Below, in pieces: positions 19,037 through 28,783 of a stretch of 64,000 bases of DNA. Each line of letters starts with the position of its first letter. The first letter of the stretch is position 1. The notes beneath the pieces were generated by a model. It was not told the DNA's origin. It searched no databases and was given only the letters and a program-made list of their open reading frames with translations. The DNA is from Paenibacillus castaneae (GTDB lineage: Bacteria; Bacillota; Bacilli; Paenibacillales; Paenibacillaceae), in NCBI RefSeq assembly GCF_002884445.1, contig NZ_KZ614144.1:1-64000 (forward strand), given 5' to 3'. The position numbers and the translations under genes are program-made.

Positions 19037-19065
19037 GAAGGAATTGGCACTAAAATGTGGAAGTA
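19037..19065 (+). promoter_or_regulatory. Sigma-H type promoter of spoVG
   Basis: GAAGGAATT (19037-19045) matches the sigma-H -35 consensus RnAGGAwww. GTGGAAGTA (19057-19065) resembles RnnGAATww with one mismatch, at 11-base spacing. B. subtilis spoVG is a classic sigma-H gene repressed by AbrB. Confidence 0.6.
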
Positions 19066-19096
19066 TACACCAAGTCTCTGTAGACAAAGGTGGTGA

Positions 19097-19384
<288 letters not shown>

Positions 19385-19416
19385 CAAGAGCATTTCATGA
19401 TTTTTGGGAATGATGG

Positions 19417-19450
19417 AAAAGAGAGCTGCGGCTCTCTTTTCTTTTTTTTG
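19417..19450 (+). terminator. Intrinsic terminator after spoVG
   Basis: AAAAGAGAGC (19417-19426) pairs with GCTCTCTTTT (19431-19440) around a TGCG loop and is followed by a T-run. Confidence 0.92.
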
Positions 19451-19475
19451 AAATGTAAGCGCAGATTCGTATAAT
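19448..19475 (+). promoter_or_regulatory. Sigma-A promoter of glmU
   Basis: TTGAAA (19448-19453) and TATAAT (19470-19475) are spaced 16 bases apart. The -35 overlaps the T-run of the spoVG terminator, so the two signals are tightly packed. Confidence 0.6.
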
Positions 19476-19575
19476 AGAATATAATGATTGTTATATTTAA
19501 AAGAGTTTGCCACTTCGTAGTCATGGGAATGAAACCATAAAGTAATTATTCATAGTTTAGTAGGAGGTTTTTTTG

Positions 19576-20973
19576 TTGAAAATTATGGCGATTGTGCTTG
19601 CAGCTGGACAAGGCAAGCGTATGAAATCCAAACTATATAAAGTGCTGCATCCGGTTTGCGGTAAGCCGATGGTAGGTCATGTGCTGGATGTGGTTAAAGA
19701 GGCATCGGCAGAGCGTGCGGTTGTTATTGTAGGTCACGGAGCAGATAAGGTGAAAGCTTATTTGGGCGATCGGGCAGAATACGTGCTGCAAGAGCAGCAG
19801 CTCGGTACGGGTCATGCGGTACGTCAGGCGGAAGCGCTGCTTGGTGAAGAGGAAGGCACAACGATTGTCATTTGCGGCGATACACCGCTTGTAAAGGCAT
19901 CTACCATTCATGCTATGCTGGAGCTTCACGGTACTAGTGGAGCGGCTGCGACGGTGCTCACGGCCTCATTCGAGGATCCAACTGGCTATGGCCGTGTTAT
20001 TCGCGGAGAAGATGGTACGGTAAAGCGTATTGTGGAGCAGAAGGACTGTTCCTCGGAAGAGGCAGCGGTGAAGGAAATTAATACCGGAACCTATTGTTTC
20101 GATAATAAGAAGCTGTTCGCAGCTCTTGCTAACGTGACGAGCAATAACGCACAGGGTGAATTTTACCTGACCGACGTTATCGGTATATTCCGTGAAGCGG
20201 GCGAAGCTGTTCAGGGGTACTGTACGAATGATGTGGCGGAAGCGATTGGCGTTAACGACCGAGTTGCATTGGCAGAAGCAGAAGGCTTCATGCGTGCGCG
20301 GATTAACCGGGCCCATCTGCTTGGCGGAGTAACTTTAATTGATTCGTCGTCAACTTATATAGAAGCAGATGTGCAAATTGGATCTGATACCGTCATTTAT
20401 CCGGGAACCGTGCTGCGCGGAACAACCGTAATCGGAGAAGATTGTGTTATTGGACCACAAGCAGACATCGCTGACAGCACTATCGGCAATGGCGTTGCCA
20501 TTAAATATTCTACCGTTGCAGATTCTATTGTTGGAGATACGAGTACGGTAGGTCCTTATGCCAACTTGCGTCCAGGCTCGAAGCTTGGAATTGGCTGCAA
20601 GATCGGAGATTTCGTAGAATTGAAAAATGCATCATTGGATGATGGAAGCAAGGTATCCCATCTAAGCTACGTCGGTGATGCGAAGGTAGGCAAGGATGTT
20701 AATATCGGCTGCGGCGCTATTACGGTCAATTATGACGGCCATAATAAATTTATGACGGAGATCGGCGACAATGCATTTGTCGGAAGCAACGTCAATTTAA
20801 TCGCTCCAGTAAAAATCGGAGACGGTGCTTACGTGGTTGCCGGCTCCACCGTTACGAAGGATGTGCCAGCAGGGGATATGGCCATTGCACGTGAACGTCA
20901 GGTCAATAAGCCTGGTTACGCAGAAAAAATACGCGGGCGTGCTAAAGCGAAGAAGGATAAGAAACAGCAATAG
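19576..20973 (+). CDS. glmU: Bifunctional UDP-GlcNAc pyrophosphorylase / GlcN-1-P acetyltransferase
   Basis: GlmU makes UDP-GlcNAc for peptidoglycan and teichoic acids. The N-terminal uridyltransferase has LAAGQGKRMKSKLYKVLHPVCGKPM, QLGTGHAV, CGDTPL and INTGTY. The C-terminal left-handed beta-helix (from about residue 250) has hexapeptide repeats and the acetyltransferase segment ITVNYDGHNK. TTG 19573 and TTG 19576 both follow TAGGAGGT; 19576 has better spacing. In B. subtilis prs follows; here a terminator follows instead. Confidence 0.96.
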   Translation: MKIMAIVLAAGQGKRMKSKLYKVLHPVCGKPMVGHVLDVVKEASAERAVVIVGHGADKVKAYLGDRAEYVLQEQQLGTGHAVRQAEALLGEEEGTTIVICGDTPLVKASTIHAMLELHGTSGAAATVLTASFEDPTGYGRVIRGEDGTVKRIVEQKDCSSEEAAVKEINTGTYCFDNKKLFAALANVTSNNAQGEFYLTDVIGIFREAGEAVQGYCTNDVAEAIGVNDRVALAEAEGFMRARINRAHLLGGVTLIDSSSTYIEADVQIGSDTVIYPGTVLRGTTVIGEDCVIGPQADIADSTIGNGVAIKYSTVADSIVGDTSTVGPYANLRPGSKLGIGCKIGDFVELKNASLDDGSKVSHLSYVGDAKVGKDVNIGCGAITVNYDGHNKFMTEIGDNAFVGSNVNLIAPVKIGDGAYVVAGSTVTKDVPAGDMAIARERQVNKPGYAEKIRGRAKAKKDKKQQ

Positions 20974-20985
20974 ATGGATTTAAAT

Positions 20986-21030
20986 ATGCAGCAGCAGATT
21001 CCGAATAGGGAACTGCTGCTGCATTTTTTG
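20986..21030 (+). terminator. Intrinsic terminator after glmU
   Basis: ATGCAGCAGCAG (20986-20997) pairs perfectly with CTGCTGCTGCAT (21013-21024) and is followed by six T. Confidence 0.93.
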
Positions 21031-21071
21031 TTCTCGGCGAAGCAGATGATTTCGGTATCCTTATATTTCCT

Positions 21072-21097
21072 GTTTAGCTTTTGGCGAGAAAGGGTAA
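21072..21097 (+). promoter_or_regulatory. Possible sigma-B-like promoter of rplY/ctc
   Basis: GTTTAG (21072-21077) and GGGTAA (21092-21097) are spaced 14 bases apart. Each hexamer is one base off the sigma-B consensus GTTTAA/GGGTAT. B. subtilis ctc is a sigma-B gene, but whether this organism has sigma-B is unknown. No good sigma-A alternative was seen. Confidence 0.4.
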
Positions 21098-21158
21098 GTT
21101 ATAAAGAAATTAATTTAGAAGCGAATCGGCTTCTCTAAACTTTTAGGAGGTTTCCAGT

Positions 21159-21809
21159 ATGGCTATTGCAATGAAAGCGGACCAACGATCTATGTCGACG
21201 AAAGGTGAACTGCGTCAGTTGCGGCTTCAAGGAAAAATCCCCGGTGTCATTTACGGAAAAAAATTAAATGAGGCGGCACCAGTAACAGTAGATGGCAAGG
21301 AACTGCAGGCGCTGCTTCGTTCACACCCGAATGCTGTGCTTGAAATAAATATTCCTTCACTGGGCAAGCAATCGGTTATGGTGTCTGAGGTTCAGCGTGA
21401 TTCACTGAATCATAAGGTGCTTCATGTTGATTTCCATCAAATCAATATGAATGAGAATGTTCGTGCCAATGTTCGTATAAATGTAGAAGGTGACTCGGAG
21501 GGCATAAGAGAAGGCGGCGTTCTTCAAGTAGTATTGCATGAGCTTGAGGTTCTATGCTTGCCTAATAATATCCCTGATGCAGTCACTGTAAATATAACTT
21601 CTTTAGGAGTAGGCGAGAGCCTGCTTATTGGAGATTTGAAGCTGCCGGAGGGCGTAGAGCGAGTCGCTGAGCCTGAGCAGGTTGTATTAACTATTCTTGC
21701 GCCACAGAAGGAGCTTTCTGAGGAAGAAAGTGAAGATGCTGCTGTTGAGCTTGCAGAAGCGGAAGCACGTTCTAAAGAAGCCAAGCTTGAAGGCGTTAAG
21801 AGTTTATAG
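21159..21809 (+). CDS. rplY: 50S ribosomal protein L25 / general stress protein Ctc
   Basis: The 216-residue protein has an N-terminal L25 domain (KGELRQLRLQGKIPGVIYGK, 5S rRNA-binding) and the C-terminal TL5/Ctc beta domain (LEVLCLPNNIPDAVTVNIT). It ends in an acidic, Ala/Glu-rich tail. It binds 5S rRNA in the large subunit. TTTAGGAGG precedes the ATG. The prs gene usually found between glmU and ctc is absent. Confidence 0.94.
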   Translation: MAIAMKADQRSMSTKGELRQLRLQGKIPGVIYGKKLNEAAPVTVDGKELQALLRSHPNAVLEINIPSLGKQSVMVSEVQRDSLNHKVLHVDFHQINMNENVRANVRINVEGDSEGIREGGVLQVVLHELEVLCLPNNIPDAVTVNITSLGVGESLLIGDLKLPEGVERVAEPEQVVLTILAPQKELSEEESEDAAVELAEAEARSKEAKLEGVKSL

Positions 21810-22001
21810 CCTGTCTTAAACATCGAGCAGCTTAACAAAGCTGATTCATGCAGCGCCGTCCGTGCAGGACGGCGTTGTTTTGCTGTGTTTCTCTGCTGTG
21901 CTGAAATATGCTTTGGCAGCCGAGGTGCACCGTCAGTCGTTAACCGTTTACGCCTGCAATAGATTATGTTACATTTGTCCGTAAAGGAGTGGAGAAAAGT
22001 A

Positions 22002-22562
22002 ATGAGGTGGATTGCAGGACTAGGAAATCCCGGCACAGCTTATCAAGGAACCCGGCATAACGTCGGCTTTATGGTTATTGATGAGTTGGCTAAACGCTGG
22101 GGCATTAGCGTAACGCAAAGCAAATGTAAGGCATTAATCGGAGAAGGCAACGTACAAGGCACGAAGGTTGTTCTTATTAAGCCGATGACATATATGAACT
22201 TGTCAGGAGAGTCAGTGCGCTCGTTTCTCGATTATTTCAAAGCGGATGTCGAGGACGGCGTAATCGTGTATGACGATTTGGATACAGAAATCGGAAAGCT
22301 GCGACTGCGTTATCAAGGCAGCGCGGGTGGACATAATGGGATCAAATCACTTATTCAGCATCTAGGCACGCAGACATTTGATCGTGTCCGAATGGGCATA
22401 TCTCGTCCTCAGCCAGGTATGAATATTGCTGACTATGTGCTCTCTTCCTTTCCGAAGAGCGAGCGTGAGCAGCTTGCTGCTATGATAGAAGGGGCTTGCG
22501 ATGCCATTGAATTCAGGCTTAAAGCGCCTTTTGAGGAGACAATGGCAAAGTTTAACCGGTAA
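22002..22562 (+). CDS. pth: Peptidyl-tRNA hydrolase
   Basis: Pth releases tRNA from drop-off peptidyl-tRNAs. GLGNPGTAYQGTRHNVGFMVID includes the catalytic His of TRHN and the conserved Asn. MTYMNLSGESV, DDLDTEIGKLRLR and GSAGGHNGIKSL follow. The ATG at 22002 lies 7 bases after AGGAGTGGAG and gives 186 residues; the in-frame extension to 21966 has no support. Confidence 0.96.
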   Translation: MRWIAGLGNPGTAYQGTRHNVGFMVIDELAKRWGISVTQSKCKALIGEGNVQGTKVVLIKPMTYMNLSGESVRSFLDYFKADVEDGVIVYDDLDTEIGKLRLRYQGSAGGHNGIKSLIQHLGTQTFDRVRMGISRPQPGMNIADYVLSSFPKSEREQLAAMIEGACDAIEFRLKAPFEETMAKFNR

Positions 22563-22626
22563 TCTGTTAGATTGTTCATATTCCGGGCATACTGAAGGGT
22601 ATAACAACTCTTCAGGAGGCATACAA

Positions 22627-22857
22627 ATGGCTGTAAACTATATTTGTCGGCACTGCAGAACATCAATTGGGTCCTTAAGCGGATCGAATCTAACCGAGCA
22701 TCAGCTTGGTTTCCATTTCTTGACCCCCGAAGAGCGCAGCGATATAATAGCGTATGACCTAAATGGAGATGTGACGGTGAAAGTGGTTTGCGATTATTGC
22801 CGAGAAGCGATTGATGCAAATCCCGAGCTTCACTTGGTAGCAAATCCGCTTCAATGA
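22627..22857 (+). CDS. fin: Anti-sigma-F factor Fin (YabK)
   Basis: The 76-residue protein matches Fin: C7-x2-C10 near the start (YICRHCRTSIGSL), the LGFHFLTPEER segment, and C55-x2-C58 (VVCDYCREAID). Fin binds sigma-F and helps the forespore switch from sigma-F to sigma-G. TCAGGAGG precedes the ATG by 7 bases. The position between pth and mfd is as in B. subtilis. Confidence 0.93.
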   Translation: MAVNYICRHCRTSIGSLSGSNLTEHQLGFHFLTPEERSDIIAYDLNGDVTVKVVCDYCREAIDANPELHLVANPLQ

Positions 22858-22872
22858 TGGAAGTCAATAGTT

Positions 22873-22904
22873 AGAGCCTTAGCGGGAAGCTGAGGCTTCT
22901 TTTC
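22873..22904 (+). terminator. Hairpin terminator after fin
   Basis: AGCCTTAGC pairs with GCTGAGGCT, with one G-U pair, and a short T-run follows. Confidence 0.7.
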
Positions 22905-22965
22905 AATGTATAGGGAGTGAACTTATCACTCCCTGATTGTGTATAGAAACGGGGTGTCGCAAACG

Positions 22966-25900
22966 TTGAAAGCCTTAATTAAAGCTTTTGCCGCGGATTC
23001 GGACGTTCAGTCCGTTATATCTGGTATTCGAAAAGGTATGCGAGAGCAAATGATATCAGGGCTTGCCGGCTCCTCCAGACAGGTGCTCATTGCAGCATTG
23101 CAGGAGGACATCGAGCGTCCCATGCTCGTCGTAACGCATAATATGTTTTCTGCTCAGAAAATAGCAGAGGATCTGCAGGAATGTCTATCACCGGAAGAAG
23201 TATTGTTATATCCCGCAAATGAGCTGGTTGCTGCTGAAGCAGCGATCTCAAGTCCAGAGATACTCGCACAGCGCATGGATGCGCTGATCAAGCTGTCCCA
23301 GGGCTATCGCGGGATTGTTGTCGTGCCTTTTTCTGGGGTTCGACGCTATTTGCCTATAAGCAGCGTAATGTCAGAAGCAAATATTTCGCTTAAGGTAGGC
23401 GATGCCTTGCCGATTGATTCTTTCCTTCGCCAAATGACAGCTCTCGGGTATACGCGTGCAGATCGCGTGGAGCTTCGCGGAGAGATGAGCGTTCGCGGCG
23501 GGATAGTCGATTTCTATCCGATAACCGCTTCTCAGGCTTACCGAATTGAATGGTTTGGCGATGATATTGATTCCATTCGTGGCTTCGATCCCGCTGACCA
23601 GCGTTCTTCGGATCGATTTGAATCATTAATTATTTTGCCATGCCAAGAAATGCTGGCCGATGGACAACGCATGGAGATTGCTGCGAGCCATGCACAGCAG
23701 CTGCTGGAGAAGCAGTTGGATAAAATGACTGATCGAACAGCGAAGGAACGGCTTCGCAGTGAAATGGGCTCTGAGATTGAGCGATTGCGCGAGCATGTTT
23801 ATTTCCCAGAGATTTATAAATATATTTCGTTATTATATCCAGAGCGTCAAACGATTGTTGATTATATGCCGAGCGATACACTGCTCATACTAGATGAGCC
23901 TACACGTTTAATAGAGACCGCTAAGCAGCTGGAGCGGGATGAGGCCGAATGGTCCATGCATTTGCTGCAGAACGGCAAATCACTGCCTGGTCTCTCGCTG
24001 GCACGTGATACAGAAGAGATTTTGCATCATCGCCCGTTTCCGACCTTGTTCTTATCCTTGTTCTTGCGGCAGATTCCGCATTCGCAGCCGCAAAATATTT
24101 TGAATATGACGAGTCGTTCCATGCAAAATTTCCATGGCCAAATGAATGTGCTGAAGGCTGAAATGGAGCGTTGGCACAAGACGGGCGCCAAAGTTATGAT
24201 GCTGGCAGGAAATGCTGAGCGGCTGGAGAGAATGCGCCGAGTGCTTGATGACTATAGCATTGAGACACCTATACTTATAGAAGGCAATTTGCAGTCAGGC
24301 TTTGAGCTTCCATCCTCCCATCTCGTTATTATTACGGAAGGCGAGATGTTCTCGCAGAAGCAGCGTAAAGCGCGAAGAGTCGACAAGAAGGTTGATAATG
24401 CAGAGCGGATCAAGAGCTATACGGAGCTTAAAGTCGGCGATTACGTCGTTCACCATAATCACGGCATTGGTAAATATGTAGGTATCGGAACGTTAGAAAT
24501 TGCTGGTATTCACAAGGATTATTTACACATTCTATACGCTGGCGGCGATAAGCTGTCTGTACCGATTGAACAGGTCGATATGATTCAGAAGTACGTCGGC
24601 AATGAGGAAAAAGAGCCGAAAGTCAATAAGCTCGGTGGCAGTGAATGGACAAGAGCGAAGAGCAAAGTGAAGGCATCTGTTCAGGATATTGCCGATGATT
24701 TGATCAAGCTGTATGCAGAGCGCCAGACGGCTGCAGGCTATTCTTTTGGACAAGACACTTCTTATCAGAATGAATTCGAAGCAATGTTTCCTTATGATGA
24801 GACGCGCGATCAGCTGAGAGCGATTGAAGAAATTAAGAAGGACATGGAAAAAAGCCAGCCTATGGATCGTTTGTTATGCGGAGACGTTGGTTATGGCAAA
24901 ACCGAGGTCGCTATTCGTGCTGCCTTCAAATCGGCGATGGACAGCAAGCAGGTTGCCGTACTCGTTCCGACTACCATACTCGCTCAGCAGCATTATGAGA
25001 CATTTAGGGAGCGGTTTGCCGGATATCCAATTAATGTGCAGGTGCTTAGCCGTTTCCGCTCACGCAAGGAGCAGAACGAAACGATGAAAGGCTTGAAGGC
25101 TGGTACAGTCGATGTCGTAATCGGCACGCACCGACTGTTGTCTCAAGATATTATATTCAAATCGCTGGGTCTGCTAATTGTGGATGAGGAGCAGCGATTC
25201 GGCGTATCGCATAAGGAGAAGCTCAAGAAGCTGAAGACGAATGTTGATGTGCTTACGCTGACTGCAACACCTATTCCGCGTACGCTGCATATGTCTATGC
25301 TCGGTGTTCGTGATTTATCAGTTATCGAAACGCCGCCAGAGAATCGTTTCCCTGTCCAGACTTATGTTGTTGAATACAGCCCTTCTCTTGTACGGGAGTC
25401 TATTGAGCGGGAGCTTGCGCGCGGTGGTCAGGTCTATTACTTGTACAATCGCGTACAGGGCATCTATCAAATGGCCGAGCAAATCAATGCGCTTGTGCCG
25501 GATGCTAGAGTCGCAGTTGGCCATGGGCAGATGTCGGAGCAGGAGCTGGAGAAGACGATACTCGATTTCCTTGACGGCGAGTCGGATGTACTCGTAAGCA
25601 CAAGTATTATCGAGACAGGCGTAGATATTCCGAATGTGAATACGCTAATCGTACATGATGCGGACAAAATGGGACTCTCTCAGCTCTATCAGCTGCGCGG
25701 CCGGGTAGGGCGCTCTAATCGAATAGCATATGCCTATTTCACGTATCAAAGAGATAAAGTGCTTACTGAAGTAGCTGAGAAGCGGCTGCAGTCCATTAAA
25801 GAATTTACGGAGCTTGGTTCCGGCTTCAAAATTGCAATGCGTGACTTATCCATTCGCGGCGCTGGGAACTTGCTGGGCGCAGAGCAGCATGGTTTTATTG

Positions 25901-26493
25901 CATCTGTCGGCTTTGATATGTATTCACAAATGCTTGCCGATGAGATCGCCAAGCGGAAAGCTGAGATGAGCGGCGAAGAGGTGAAGGAAGAGAAGCCTGT
26001 CAGCACGCTTATCGATGTGAGTATCGATGCATACCTGCCCACGGATTATATTTATGACAGTATTCAAAAAATTGAAATATACAAAAAGGTCGCTGCCATT
26101 CGCACGTTCGAAGAGGCGGATGATGTCATCGATGAACTCGTTGACCGCTTCGGTGATCTGCCGCAGGCCGTTAGTAATTTACTTGCTGTGGCAAGGCTTA
26201 AGGTATACGGCACATTGTACGGCATAGAGCAAATTAGCGGTAAAAACGATGATTTGCTGCTGCGGTTCGCAGCCTCTGAGAAAAGACGAATTGACCGGAA
26301 AAAGGTCGATCAGTTATGCTTGAAGCATGAGAACCGATTTAAGCAGGGCAGTGAGGGGGAACCAAACCCTAGCGTGCTGCTTAGAGGCAAGGGATTGAAT
26401 ATGGAACAGAAGATTTATATGATCGAACAATTCTTGCAAGCCTATAAGGATGTCCTTAGATATAAGGATGAATTGCAAAATGTGACACCATAG
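22966..26493 (+). CDS. mfd: Transcription-repair coupling factor Mfd
   Basis: Mfd removes stalled RNA polymerase and recruits UvrA. In order: a UvrB-like N-terminal module, the RNA polymerase interaction domain (about residues 480-560, VGDYVVHHNHGIGKY), the RecG-like translocase with Walker A GDVGYGKT at about 639-646 and DEEQ at about 740-743, and the C-terminal TRCF domain. TTG 22966 follows GGGGTG at 9 bases and gives about 1175 residues; GTG 22939 is an in-frame alternative without a clear site. Confidence 0.96.
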   Translation: MKALIKAFAADSDVQSVISGIRKGMREQMISGLAGSSRQVLIAALQEDIERPMLVVTHNMFSAQKIAEDLQECLSPEEVLLYPANELVAAEAAISSPEILAQRMDALIKLSQGYRGIVVVPFSGVRRYLPISSVMSEANISLKVGDALPIDSFLRQMTALGYTRADRVELRGEMSVRGGIVDFYPITASQAYRIEWFGDDIDSIRGFDPADQRSSDRFESLIILPCQEMLADGQRMEIAASHAQQLLEKQLDKMTDRTAKERLRSEMGSEIERLREHVYFPEIYKYISLLYPERQTIVDYMPSDTLLILDEPTRLIETAKQLERDEAEWSMHLLQNGKSLPGLSLARDTEEILHHRPFPTLFLSLFLRQIPHSQPQNILNMTSRSMQNFHGQMNVLKAEMERWHKTGAKVMMLAGNAERLERMRRVLDDYSIETPILIEGNLQSGFELPSSHLVIITEGEMFSQKQRKARRVDKKVDNAERIKSYTELKVGDYVVHHNHGIGKYVGIGTLEIAGIHKDYLHILYAGGDKLSVPIEQVDMIQKYVGNEEKEPKVNKLGGSEWTRAKSKVKASVQDIADDLIKLYAERQTAAGYSFGQDTSYQNEFEAMFPYDETRDQLRAIEEIKKDMEKSQPMDRLLCGDVGYGKTEVAIRAAFKSAMDSKQVAVLVPTTILAQQHYETFRERFAGYPINVQVLSRFRSRKEQNETMKGLKAGTVDVVIGTHRLLSQDIIFKSLGLLIVDEEQRFGVSHKEKLKKLKTNVDVLTLTATPIPRTLHMSMLGVRDLSVIETPPENRFPVQTYVVEYSPSLVRESIERELARGGQVYYLYNRVQGIYQMAEQINALVPDARVAVGHGQMSEQELEKTILDFLDGESDVLVSTSIIETGVDIPNVNTLIVHDADKMGLSQLYQLRGRVGRSNRIAYAYFTYQRDKVLTEVAEKRLQSIKEFTELGSGFKIAMRDLSIRGAGNLLGAEQHGFIASVGFDMYSQMLADEIAKRKAEMSGEEVKEEKPVSTLIDVSIDAYLPTDYIYDSIQKIEIYKKVAAIRTFEEADDVIDELVDRFGDLPQAVSNLLAVARLKVYGTLYGIEQISGKNDDLLLRFAASEKRRIDRKKVDQLCLKHENRFKQGSEGEPNPSVLLRGKGLNMEQKIYMIEQFLQAYKDVLRYKDELQNVTP

Positions 26494-26521
26494 ACAAGAT
26501 TCGCTTTCAGCGTCCCTTTTC

Positions 26522-26530
26522 TGATACAAT
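26522..26530 (+). promoter_or_regulatory. Extended -10 promoter of the PrsA-like gene
   Basis: TGATACAAT at 26522-26530 is a TGn-extended TACAAT, about 35 bases before the ATG. The -35 is poor. Confidence 0.5.
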
Positions 26531-26564
26531 AAACTCAAGTTCATAAGATGAAAGGGGATTCAAC

Positions 26565-27635
26565 ATGTTACACGGTTCACGCAAATCAGCATGGCGCACA
26601 GGCGCGCTGCTAATCGTAGCAGCGATGCTTGTTATGACAATGGCGGCATGCGGCGCGAAAGAAACAGAGGTTGCTACCTACAAGGGCGGCAATGTAACAG
26701 ATAAGGAGTTCAACAAGTATTTGGCCGTATTCACTATTATGCAGCCAACCTATGAACAAATTATTGAAATACCACAATTCAAAGAACAATTGCTTCAGCA
26801 GTACATTTCTTACAAAATTTTAAGCAGTCAAGCTTCAGAAGAAACCAAAAAAGCAGCAGACAAAGATATTAAAGAGCAAATGAAACAATATAAAGCTGCC
26901 TTGAAAAGCAATGCGGATTTGAAAGCTGCCGTTGATGCCAAAAAAGTGAAAGACAAAGATATGGAAAATTATTTGAAATTAGGCACAACCGTTGTTGCTC
27001 ATATGAATTCGCAAGTAACGGATGATGAAATGAAGGCTGAGATCGAGGCAAATCCGATCGATTATACACGGGTAAGCGTTCGTCATATACTCGTATCCAC
27101 TTCTACTACTGACCCTGCGACGCAGGAGCAGAAAGAGCTTCGTACGGATGAAGAAGCGCTTGCTAGAGCGAAGGAAGCGAAAGCGAAGCTGGTTGCCGGA
27201 GGCGACTGGGCTGTAATCGCGAAGGAATATTCGGATGATCCAGGCTCAAGCGCAAATGGCGGATTGTATGCCGATAAGAAAAACGGCGATTGGGTTGAAG
27301 AATTCAAGCAAGCCGCTTACAAGCAAGAAGTCGGCGTGATTGGCGATCCAGTTGAAACGCAATACGGTTATCATGTTATTCTAGTTGAGAAGCGTGAGAA
27401 GATGACGTTTGAAAACTTAACCGATACAGAAAAAGAACAACTGAAAAGCGCAGTCGCTTATGCCCATATGAACAAGTTCATGACGGATGAGATGCCTAAG
27501 CTGGATGTTGTTATTAAGCTTCCGAAAGCGGAAGAAAAAACGCCTGCTAGTGATGCGCCAGCAAGCGACAATCCTGCGAGCGATGCGCCCGCTAAGGATG
27601 AAGCACCGGCTACAGATGCTCCTGCAGCCAAATAA
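26565..27635 (+). CDS. PrsA-like peptidyl-prolyl isomerase lipoprotein
   Basis: The 356-residue protein starts with a lipoprotein signal peptide ending MAACGAK, with the lipidated Cys near residue 29. A SurA/PrsA-type N-lobe is followed by a parvulin domain (about residues 168-272: VRHILV, DDPGSSANGGLY, TQYGYHVI). The last 30 residues are a low-complexity tail of ASDAPA/ATDAPA repeats, perhaps wall-spanning. It should fold secreted proteins outside the membrane. It sits between mfd and spoVT, where B. subtilis has nothing. AAAGGGGA precedes the ATG. Confidence 0.88.
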   Translation: MLHGSRKSAWRTGALLIVAAMLVMTMAACGAKETEVATYKGGNVTDKEFNKYLAVFTIMQPTYEQIIEIPQFKEQLLQQYISYKILSSQASEETKKAADKDIKEQMKQYKAALKSNADLKAAVDAKKVKDKDMENYLKLGTTVVAHMNSQVTDDEMKAEIEANPIDYTRVSVRHILVSTSTTDPATQEQKELRTDEEALARAKEAKAKLVAGGDWAVIAKEYSDDPGSSANGGLYADKKNGDWVEEFKQAAYKQEVGVIGDPVETQYGYHVILVEKREKMTFENLTDTEKEQLKSAVAYAHMNKFMTDEMPKLDVVIKLPKAEEKTPASDAPASDNPASDAPAKDEAPATDAPAAK

Positions 27636-27652
27636 GCTATAGGACAAGCCAT

Positions 27653-27706
27653 AAAGGGGCTTTCCCATAAGTAGATATTCTACTTGAGGGAGAGTCCCTT
27701 TTTTTG
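27653..27706 (+). terminator. Terminator after the PrsA-like gene
   Basis: AAAGGGGCTTTCCC pairs with GGGAGAGTCCCTTT, allowing G-U pairs, with an inner AAGTAGA/TCTACTT stem, followed by a long T-run. Confidence 0.88.
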
Positions 27707-27816
27707 ATATAGGATAAGAGAGTCGAGCAGGCATAATACCTGCTCGGCTGTTTCCGTATGAACGGAAAGTTAAAACTGCATAATGAAGGTGAAATGAAAG
27801 GGAGGCATAAACAATA

Positions 27817-28428
27817 ATGTCAACATCAAAACACAGTTCTTCTATGCGTTTATTCACAGCAATTCCTATGCCGAAGCCTATTGCAGATAAGCTGGAGAGC
27901 TGGACAAACGAATATAAACCTAAGCTTACTTTTCGGAAATGGACCGACCCCCGCGATTACCACATCACCTTGCAGTTTCTAGGCGATGTACCGGCTCAGA
28001 AGGTCGATGCTCTGGCAGCAGGCTTGCATACGGTTCAATCCAAGCCACTCGCCTTGATGCTGAATGGGATAGGTACCTTCGGTCCGCCGAAAACTCCGCG
28101 GGTTCTTTGGGCTGCCGTATCGGGTGAGCTTGCGCAATTGAATGCGCTCCAGTCGGCGGTAACGGGAGCAACAAGCTTACTTGGCTTCGAGAAGGAGGAT
28201 CGGCCTTATGCTCCGCATATTACATTAGCGCGAGGATATGCAGGCGGCAGTGATGACTCCATGCGAAGCAGAGTGGATAAGAGTGATTGCGATGGCGATC
28301 TTCTCTCAAGTATTCATACAGATGTTCTAAGCGGTATGCAATGGGAAGTCGACAGCTTCGTACTCATGCGCACTCATATGCATGCTTCACCGATGTACGA
28401 GACGATTGGCAAATTCCTGCTGGGATAA
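27817..28428 (+). CDS. thpR: RNA 2',3'-cyclic phosphodiesterase (2H family, ThpR/LigT)
   Basis: The 203-residue protein has the two HxTx motifs of the 2H phosphoesterase superfamily: HITL at 49-52 and HITL at 134-137, each in a conserved setting (DYHITLQFLGD, APHITLARG). Family members open 2',3'-cyclic phosphates on RNA and can ligate tRNA halves in vitro. AAAGGGAGG lies about 12 bases before the ATG. It is not in this position in B. subtilis. Confidence 0.88.
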   Translation: MSTSKHSSSMRLFTAIPMPKPIADKLESWTNEYKPKLTFRKWTDPRDYHITLQFLGDVPAQKVDALAAGLHTVQSKPLALMLNGIGTFGPPKTPRVLWAAVSGELAQLNALQSAVTGATSLLGFEKEDRPYAPHITLARGYAGGSDDSMRSRVDKSDCDGDLLSSIHTDVLSGMQWEVDSFVLMRTHMHASPMYETIGKFLLG

Positions 28429-28646
28429 GCAATTGGGTTATTCACGTTGGCGCGACGGATAAAGACGGGAAATGAGAACAGCAAAACAGATACGGCTGCT
28501 GTATAGAAGTAGGATGCAAGTAAAAGGGAGAATCGGGGAATGCTGGAGAAGGATAAGCGGAGAGGGAAACAAGGAGCTGTGACCAGCGGCAGCTGTTATC
28601 TTTTCGAATGATCACAAAAAAGCTGCTGCGCTCACACCTTAACTCG

Positions 28647-28677
28647 TGAATAAGAATCTGGGAGCGGATGAATACTA
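28647..28677 (+). promoter_or_regulatory. Sigma-G type promoter of spoVT
   Basis: GAATA (28648-28652) matches the sigma-G -35. After 17 bases, GAATACTA (28670-28677) matches the -10 except for one base. B. subtilis spoVT is a sigma-G gene. The rest of the 28429-28783 gap shows no open gene. Confidence 0.6.
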
Positions 28678-28783
28678 TGGTCAGATTCAAAATCTTCTTG
28701 AAGGATCTTTCCTCTTCGTTATAAAAAAAGCTGCATAAAAACCAGTCGATTCAAAATCCTCTAGGAAAGCGGGGCAACATGAA

